NCBI GenBank assembly: GCA_002496485.1
Contig: DAJW01000023.1
Coordinates: forward strand, 1-7,823
DNA: 7,823 nucleotides
Direction of reading: 5' to 3'
Source: Euryarchaeota archaeon UBA36
GTDB taxonomy: Archaea; Thermoplasmatota; Poseidoniia; Poseidoniales; Thalassarchaeaceae
In this document: one piece after another, positions 1 to 4,330 of the stretch
Layout of the letters: each line of letters starts with the position of its first letter
Numbering within the stretch: the stretch's first letter is position 1
The notes under the pieces: generated by a model
The model's input: the letters and a program-made list of their open reading frames with translations, nothing else
Databases searched by the model: none
Told to the model about the DNA's origin: nothing
Position numbers and translations under genes: made by a program

Positions 1-20
1 TCAAAACAATTAGTTTATAT

Positions 21-1592
21 TTGGCAAAAATAAACAATACACACCGGGATGCAGTTAATGTAGCCAAAGTGCACATTAGAAATATTAGAGAAAAAATACA
101 AGACAATATGTTTTCTAATCTCTCAGAAAATTTCTCCATTAGGGATAAATATCTCAACCTAGGAGATTATGGAAGACAAGGAAGAAAAGGATCTTGGATT
201 TCTTTTATATTATCATTAAGTATCATTATTATGTTTATTTGGTGGCTCCCAATATCTGATTCTGTGTCTTATAACTGGTCAAAGATTTTCCAGGTCTCCA
301 ATGTATCAATTAGTTTGGCCATTTTCATTTTAATGGCATTCTCATTGAATTTACACACAGGATATACAGGAATGGTAAACTTTGGTGTAATCTTTTTTGT
401 TGGAGTTGGTGCAGTTACAGTAGCATTACTTACAGCACCAGAGGAAATGCATGGATATGGATGGGATATCTTACCCGCAGCCATCGTGGCCATTCTCATA
501 TCAGCTTTCTTTGGATGGGCATTAGCATATCCTACTGCCAGACTAAGGACAGATTACTTCGCAATTGTTACTATTTCATTGGGTGAAATCCTTCGAGTAT
601 TACTTTCGGGGGAACCTCTTCTCAGGACTGGTCCAATATTATCTTCAATAGGACTTGGAAATTACCCTTTACCACTCAAGGAATGGTGGTTCTGCGGCCC
701 AGGAATAGTCACTGGGCCAGAATCAGAATTTACAAGTCCAGATAATTGTAGATCCGCGGTTCCAGAGCTAACTACTCCAGCTTCAACGATTAGTGATTTA
801 CTGAATTTAGGAGAACCTGCACCTTATTCTCTATTATTAGCAATATTAGGATTAATTCTAGTTATACTAGTTTGGATAATATTAGATAAAATGATGAATT
901 CTCCTTGGGGAAGGATACTGAAATCAATTAGAGAAGATGAAGATGTTGCACAACACCATGGTCATGATGTTCTAACACATAAAGCATACAGCTTAGCATT
1001 AGGAGCAGCTATTGCTTCACTAGCTGGCGTTCTGTGGGCTTGGAAATTGACTGGATTCGGCCCTACATTTATGGCACCAGCTAAATCGACATTTTTAGTT
1101 TGGGCGGCATTTATCATAGGCGGAGCAGCAAACAACAGGGGAATGATAATTGGAGCTTCGATAATTGTTTTAATGGAATTCGTCTTCAATGTTTTAGTAG
1201 CTGCAAGTACTCCCGATTTACCACTATATTCAACAGCTGAAAATATAGATAATCTATTCATTTGGTTAGTAAGCGAACAATGGGAAGTTACTACTGTATT
1301 CATCCTTGTTGCAGTATTTGGATTATTTACTAAGTATCAAACTATTTTTGAATTGGGCTTTTGGGGGGCTTTAACATTCTTATTCACGGCTATTATGATG
1401 GATGGAACTAGATCACTAGAGCCTGCAACAAATATCTTCGGAGTAGTATCAATAGCAGGAGCAAATATGGCTTATGTCAAATTATTATTGATTGGAGCAT
1501 TGATGTTATTTTCTCTAAAATTCAATCCTATGGGAATACTTCCTGAAGTACCTAGTAGGCCTGTCAGGCCACAAAAGGAGGGAATACAATGA
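21..1592 (+). CDS. livM: Branched-chain amino acid (HAAT-type) ABC transporter permease, LivM-like, enlarged
   Basis: This is an inner-membrane permease expected to pair with a LivH partner and the LivG/LivF ATPases to import branched-chain or related amino acids. Family marks are the NLHTGYTGMVNFG segment (110-122), RLRTDYFAIVTISLGEILR (174-192), and the EAA-type cytoplasmic loop SPWGRILKSIREDED (294-308), which docks the ATPases. I count about ten to twelve membrane segments from residue 59 onward. At 523 residues it is longer than typical LivM (about 300-425). It adds a basic soluble N-terminus (about 1-58), an outside loop with Cys225 and Cys243 (about 196-266), and an insertion (about 408-478) before the closing helix and the LPEVPSRP tail. 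The start is uncertain: TTG at 21 has no Shine-Dalgarno, the frame is open to the window edge (codons from position 3), and the first in-frame ATG is at 108. The stop overlaps livG as ATGA. Family call is firm; substrate is inferred. Confidence 0.9.
   Translation: MAKINNTHRDAVNVAKVHIRNIREKIQDNMFSNLSENFSIRDKYLNLGDYGRQGRKGSWISFILSLSIIIMFIWWLPISDSVSYNWSKIFQVSNVSISLAIFILMAFSLNLHTGYTGMVNFGVIFFVGVGAVTVALLTAPEEMHGYGWDILPAAIVAILISAFFGWALAYPTARLRTDYFAIVTISLGEILRVLLSGEPLLRTGPILSSIGLGNYPLPLKEWWFCGPGIVTGPESEFTSPDNCRSAVPELTTPASTISDLLNLGEPAPYSLLLAILGLILVILVWIILDKMMNSPWGRILKSIREDEDVAQHHGHDVLTHKAYSLALGAAIASLAGVLWAWKLTGFGPTFMAPAKSTFLVWAAFIIGGAANNRGMIIGASIIVLMEFVFNVLVAASTPDLPLYSTAENIDNLFIWLVSEQWEVTTVFILVAVFGLFTKYQTIFELGFWGALTFLFTAIMMDGTRSLEPATNIFGVVSIAGANMAYVKLLLIGALMLFSLKFNPMGILPEVPSRPVRPQKEGIQ
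1558..1570. repeat. GC-rich dyad just upstream of the livG ribosome binding site
   Basis: GGCCTG-T-CAGGCC is a perfect 6-bp inverted repeat around one base. As RNA it could form a 5-bp hairpin (GGCCT/AGGCC, loop GTC). It lies in the last codons of livM (encoding RPVRP) and ends 4 bases before the livG Shine-Dalgarno. It is unusually GC-rich for this window. A role in tuning livG translation is only a suggestion. Confidence 0.4.
1575..1582 (+). promoter_or_regulatory. Strong Shine-Dalgarno for livG
   Basis: AAGGAGGG lies 6 bases before the ATG at 1589, inside the end of livM. With the ATGA overlap it fixes the livG start and points to translational coupling with livM. Confidence 0.85.
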
Positions 1593-2383
1593 CCGTTGCA
1601 TTGAGAGTAGAAAATTTAAGAAAACAGTTTGGTGGACTCGTAGCTGTAAATGATATATCATTTGAAATAAAAGAAGGTGAATTCGTTGGTTTAATTGGTC
1701 CGAATGGCTGTGGCAAATCAACTACCTTCAATTGCATTAGCGGGTTACTTCAACAAACCTCAGGAAGAGTGGAAGTATTCGGCGAGGATGTATCCGAGAT
1801 GAGGCCCGATGAAGTGCATAAAACTGGACTAACTAGGACATTTCAGCATACAAGACTTTGGAGACAGATGACGGTAATTGAAAATCTTTTAGTCCCCCCC
1901 AGAAATCAATTCGGGAACAGTCTCAATGATAGAATCAGGGCATTATTTTCTAATTCTAGGAATCCGGATGAGAAACAGAGACTGGAGATGGCCTACTCCG
2001 TATTAGATCAGCTTGAAGTTCCACATATGGCACATAATTTAGCTAGTGAATTATCCGGCGGTCAGAGTAAATTGGTTGACATAGGCCGTTCAATGATGGG
2101 TCAACCTAAGTTACTATTGCTGGATGAACCGGTCGCAGGAGTAGCAGGACCTTTGGCTATGAAAATATTCAATAATTTAAGAAAAATAGTAGATGAGGAA
2201 GGAATCACAATTCTAATTATTGAACATAATATGGATTTTATTCTTAGACAGGGAGTGGACAGAATAGTAGTCATGAATCAGGGCGAAGTATTGATGCAAG
2301 GAACACCTGATGAAGTTCGAGGAAATAGAGAAGTTATTGAGGCATATCTAGGGAGTAAAGGAGAAAATCAGGAGGAAGAATAA
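1589..2383 (+). CDS. livG: Branched-chain amino acid ABC transporter ATPase, LivG-like
   Basis: This is one of the two cytoplasmic ATPases powering the HAAT importer. At 264 residues it is normal for LivG. Visible in order: Walker A GPNGCGKST (37-45), Q-loop Gln86 in the LivG-style RTFQHTRLW stretch, the LivG-type helical insert (about 101-130), signature LSGGQ (155-159), Walker B LLLLDE (175-180, Asp179 and catalytic Glu180), and H-loop His213 in IIEHNMDF, which is typical of LivG rather than LivF. All catalytic residues are present. The D-loop reads EPVAGVAGP, where LivG proteins usually have EPxAGxNP. The ATG overlaps the livM stop, has a strong Shine-Dalgarno, and the stop overlaps the livF start. 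The assignment to LivG over other ABC ATPases rests on the insert, the HNMDF motif and the order after LivM. Confidence 0.95.
   Translation: MTVALRVENLRKQFGGLVAVNDISFEIKEGEFVGLIGPNGCGKSTTFNCISGLLQQTSGRVEVFGEDVSEMRPDEVHKTGLTRTFQHTRLWRQMTVIENLLVPPRNQFGNSLNDRIRALFSNSRNPDEKQRLEMAYSVLDQLEVPHMAHNLASELSGGQSKLVDIGRSMMGQPKLLLLDEPVAGVAGPLAMKIFNNLRKIVDEEGITILIIEHNMDFILRQGVDRIVVMNQGEVLMQGTPDEVRGNREVIEAYLGSKGENQEEE
2370..2375 (+). promoter_or_regulatory. Strong Shine-Dalgarno for livF
   Basis: AGGAGG lies 7 bases before the livF ATG at 2383, within the last codons of livG. Together with the TAATG junction it supports coupled translation of the two ATPases. Confidence 0.85.
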
Positions 2384-3102
2384 TGTCACGAGTTCTTGAA
2401 GTTACGAGTTTAGAAGGTGGATACGATTCAGTCCAAATTCTATATGGAATTGATATGTATGTCGATGATGGAGAATTTGTCACTATAATAGGGCCAAACG
2501 GATGTGGGAAATCTACCTTAATTAAGACAATTTTTGGAATTGCAACTTTCTATAACGGTAAGATAGAATATAGAGGTGAAGACGTTTCTAGATGGAGAAC
2601 CGATCAATTAGTAAACCATGGAATTGCATATGTTCCGCAAGTAGATAACGTATTTCCTTCCCTATCTGTAATGGAAAATCTACAAATGGGTGGAAACAAA
2701 TTGCCAACAAACATTCTAAACAATAGAATAGATAAATCCATCAATATGTTTCCAGATCTTCAAGATAGACTATTCGATCTAGCTGCTTCTTTGTCAGGCG
2801 GGGAAAGACAGATGTTAGCCATCTCCAGAGCATTAATTTCAAATCCTAAATTCCTATTATTAGACGAACCTACTGCTGCACTCTCTCCCTTGTATCAACA
2901 ACAAATAATTGAGCGTATCGACTCTCTAAGAGATGAAGGAATAACAATACTAATTGTGGAACAGAATGCTAGACTATCTCTAGCTCGATCAGATCGTGGA
3001 TATATCATGTCAAATGGAAAAATTGTTCACTCTGGAGATGCAGAAAATATTCTGGATGATCCGGAAATAGGGGAATACTTCCTAGGATCAACTGGACATT
3101 AG
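2383..3102 (+). CDS. livF: Branched-chain amino acid ABC transporter ATPase, LivF-like
   Basis: This is the second ATPase of the importer, expected to form a heterodimer with LivG at the membrane. At 239 residues it is normal for LivF. Visible: a LivF-style N-terminus LEVTSLEGGYDSVQILYGI (5-23), Walker A GPNGCGKST (37-45), Q-loop Gln86 in AYVPQVDNVFPSLSVMENL, signature LSGGE (137-141), Walker B FLLLDEP (Asp161, Glu162), and IVEQNARLSL (191-200). In that last motif the switch position carries Gln194 instead of His, as is usual in LivF proteins. The start is fixed by the TAATG overlap with livG and its Shine-Dalgarno. The last 15 bp overlap, tail-to-tail, the end of the hydrolase gene on the other strand. 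Confidence 0.95.
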   Translation: MSRVLEVTSLEGGYDSVQILYGIDMYVDDGEFVTIIGPNGCGKSTLIKTIFGIATFYNGKIEYRGEDVSRWRTDQLVNHGIAYVPQVDNVFPSLSVMENLQMGGNKLPTNILNNRIDKSINMFPDLQDRLFDLAASLSGGERQMLAISRALISNPKFLLLDEPTAALSPLYQQQIIERIDSLRDEGITILIVEQNARLSLARSDRGYIMSNGKIVHSGDAENILDDPEIGEYFLGSTGH

Positions 3103-3690
3103 TGAAGATGCAACTACTTCCAATAATTCAACACTCTTTTTCATTCTGTGATTATCTTCAATTTCATATAAATCAATATTACCACTCATTTTACAAATCT
3201 TCCTAGAACTCTCAATGGGCACAATGTCATCCGAAATGCCATGAATTATGGATGTTTTATGATACGGTAATGTCCAAGACATTTCTTTGGCTTGCTCCAT
3301 GTAACTCCAAGGTAATACTATGTCATGTTCAAATCCCACATATCTCCTACTATCCAATCTTTCCCACGATGTTATTTCCTCTTCAGTCAATCTTTCCAAC
3401 AAGCTATCATATAGACCAAATGCGGGTGCAATTAATATAAGCTTACAATCATGACTTTTTAACAGAGCAGAAGCATTAGCTGCAGCCAAACCACCCATTG
3501 AAGATCCAACTACTAAATCAAATGCAGTTTTTTCCATTTCATTAACTAGCACCTTAGTTTGGTCAAATATTCCCCAACCAAGACTTGACATTGTCGGAGC
3601 TGTAACATTCCATCCAAGATTATCTTTCATGAAAGTTGGCTTCGATCCATTGGGTTTTCCCTCAAAACCATGAGCAAACAAAACTTCCAT
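3088..3690 (-). CDS. Small alpha/beta hydrolase (YqiA/UPF0227-like serine hydrolase)
   Basis: This is a predicted cytoplasmic alpha/beta-hydrolase fold enzyme of 200 residues, with no signal peptide or membrane segment. It opens with LFAHGFEGKPNGSK (4-17), the HG oxyanion-type motif seen in YqiA-like short hydrolases. The nucleophile elbow GSSMGG (62-67) places Ser64 as nucleophile. HGISDDIVP (150-158) fits the HGxxDxxVP acid motif with Asp154, and His181 in DNHRM is the likely catalytic histidine, so the triad looks complete. The substrate cannot be told; esterase or thioesterase activity is only a family-level guess. The ATG follows the DUF296 stop directly (TAA-ATG) and has a GGTGAT Shine-Dalgarno inside that gene, so the two are probably co-translated. 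Its 3' end overlaps livF by 15 bp. Confidence 0.85.
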   Translation of the reverse strand: MEVLFAHGFEGKPNGSKPTFMKDNLGWNVTAPTMSSLGWGIFDQTKVLVNEMEKTAFDLVVGSSMGGLAAANASALLKSHDCKLILIAPAFGLYDSLLERLTEEEITSWERLDSRRYVGFEHDIVLPWSYMEQAKEMSWTLPYHKTSIIHGISDDIVPIESSRKICKMSGNIDLYEIEDNHRMKKSVELLEVVASSLMSS

Positions 3691-4128
3691 TTAATCACCG
3701 ATATTACAAAATGTTAATTTTATGAAATCATTTTCCGTCTTTTCTCTCTCAAAAATTCTTTCATTATCTCCTAATACTCTCAGGTGTATCTCTGCAGTCA
3801 CTGCTACTGTAGCAGTGAATAAATGACCACCTCGAACAGTATGATCATCCTCTGATGCCACAATATGAATGTGAGTAAAGGGACCGTTTGGTCCAGGTGC
3901 AAGATTACCTTGAGTAGAGAGTAATTCCATTGGTTCTACATACATTTTTTTATGATATACTCCTTCTGAATCTAAAAATCCAATTTCAGTATTTCTTACT
4001 CTCCCGATTCCACTAGTTATTGACGCATTAACTATACCAGATTTAGAAAGTTGTTGAATTGATTCATGTAGCTCGTCGCCCGGATCCATTCTAACAAAAA
4101 TATCGTTCCCGCTTCTAGAAAATTCCAT
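3691..4128 (-). CDS. PPC/DUF296 (PCC) domain protein
   Basis: This is a 145-residue single-domain protein matching the prokaryotic PPC/DUF296 family, also found as the C-terminal domain of plant AT-hook proteins. Marks are FVRMDPGDELHESIQQL (11-27), the SGIGRVRNTEIGFLDSEG stretch (39-56), ELLSTQGNLAPGPNGPFTHIHIV (68-90) and GGHLFTATVAVTAEIHL (100-116). His86, His88 and His102 are the conserved histidines of the family and may form a metal site. Prokaryotic members are thought to be trimers; their cellular role is poorly defined. I chose the ATG at 4128 because the domain begins within ten residues of it. The frame stays open upstream to 4509, but that part is antisense to mcm and low in complexity. 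There is no clear Shine-Dalgarno, and a TATA-like element about 26 bases upstream would fit a leaderless transcript. Confidence 0.85.
   Translation of the reverse strand: MEFSRSGNDIFVRMDPGDELHESIQQLSKSGIVNASITSGIGRVRNTEIGFLDSEGVYHKKMYVEPMELLSTQGNLAPGPNGPFTHIHIVASEDDHTVRGGHLFTATVAVTAEIHLRVLGDNERIFEREKTENDFIKLTFCNIGD
3694..3699 (-). promoter_or_regulatory. GGTGAT Shine-Dalgarno for the alpha/beta hydrolase
   Basis: On the minus strand GGTGAT, complementary to the archaeal 16S tail (AUCACC), ends 3 bases before the hydrolase ATG and lies within the last codons of the DUF296 gene. It supports the ATG at 3690 and coupled translation across the TAA-ATG junction. Confidence 0.6.
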
Positions 4129-4150
4129 ATTTTTCCATATGCATTCAGAC

Positions 4151-4160
4151 TTTAATTTTA
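4151..4160 (-). promoter_or_regulatory. Possible TATA-like element of the DUF296-hydrolase unit
   Basis: Read on the minus strand this is TAAAATTAAA. Its first eight bases are centred about 26 bases before position 4130, so an archaeal promoter here would start transcription within a few bases of the DUF296 ATG at 4128. The match is weak and the whole region is AT-rich, so the call is tentative. Confidence 0.3.
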
Positions 4161-4176
4161 CCGAAAAAAATTTCGG
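4161..4176. repeat. Perfect inverted repeat in the divergent promoter region
   Basis: CCGAAA-AAAA-TTTCGG has 6-bp arms around four A. It sits directly upstream of the TATA-like element of the DUF296 gene and between the two divergent genes. CCGAAA resembles the purine-rich archaeal BRE (TFB recognition element) and the dyad shows it to both strands. It could be a regulator site, paired BREs or chance in AT-rich DNA. A terminator is unlikely, since neither neighbour ends here. Confidence 0.5.
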
Positions 4177-4212
4177 AAAAAATAAGAATTTATTCCAGTA
4201 GAAGAAAATAAT

Positions 4213-4222
4213 TCTAAATTGT
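4213..4222 (+). promoter_or_regulatory. Possible TATA-like element for mcm
   Basis: TCTAAATTGT is the only plus-strand TATA-like sequence at a workable distance before the first in-frame mcm ATG. It would place the transcript start near 4245, just before the ATG at 4250 and about 85 bases before the preferred ATG at 4331. Weak match; listed because it bears on the choice of start. Confidence 0.2.
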
Positions 4223-4233
4223 ATGACCTGAAG

Positions 4234-4268
4234 CCAACCAATTATTCCAATGGAAACGAAGGGGTTGG
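4234..4268. repeat. Nested dyad in the putative mcm leader
   Basis: The outer arms CCAACC (4234-4239) and GGTTGG (4263-4268) enclose a near-concentric inner dyad TTCCA-A-TGGAA (4245-4255). The centres coincide within one base. The inner dyad spans the alternative mcm ATG at 4250. It could be a DNA operator or an RNA hairpin in the leader; short arms mean chance is not excluded. Confidence 0.4.
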
Positions 4269-4330
4269 AAATCTCTACCACTTTGTTCATAGGCCTGCTA
4301 CTATCAGGTGCAAAGCCCGGCGGCAATATC

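Larger units (their letters stand above)
4129..4330. other. Divergent intergenic control region between the DUF296 gene and mcm
   Basis: This 202-bp region separates the minus-strand DUF296 gene from the plus-strand mcm and is the largest non-coding stretch in the window. It holds two inverted repeats (4161-4176 and 4234-4268) and weak TATA-like sequences facing each way. The part up to about 4230 is very AT-rich, while 4250-4330 is visibly richer in G+C and is open in the mcm frame from an ATG at 4250. Part of it may therefore be an N-terminal extension of MCM. I see no tRNA-like or other RNA gene in it. Confidence 0.6.

Noticed and set aside
1..33. Possible tail of an upstream gene (such as livH) in frame 1, reading SKQLVYIWQK then TAA at 31-33
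   Set aside because: Only ten codons are visible and they match no family motif I can recognise. A stop in another frame at 11-13 is equally possible.
962..1303. 113-residue antisense frame inside livM
   Set aside because: It is a shadow of a strongly supported gene, with no start signal and no recognisable motif. The same applies to the other antisense frames at 269-499, 1515-1721, 4942-5199, 5368-5619, 6052-6309 and 6897-7121.
2572..2585. Shared phrase GEDVS in LivG and LivF as a sign of recent duplication
   Set aside because: It is a common pattern in this ATPase family, and the rest of the two proteins differs as expected for separate LivG and LivF lineages.
3252..3440. 62-residue plus-strand frame inside the hydrolase gene
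   Set aside because: It is opposite a complete alpha/beta hydrolase with an intact triad, has no Shine-Dalgarno and no recognisable motif.
4161..4180. The 4161-4176 palindrome as a factor-independent terminator
   Set aside because: Both flanking genes point away from it, the arms are only 6 bp and AT-rich, and no transcript is expected to end there.
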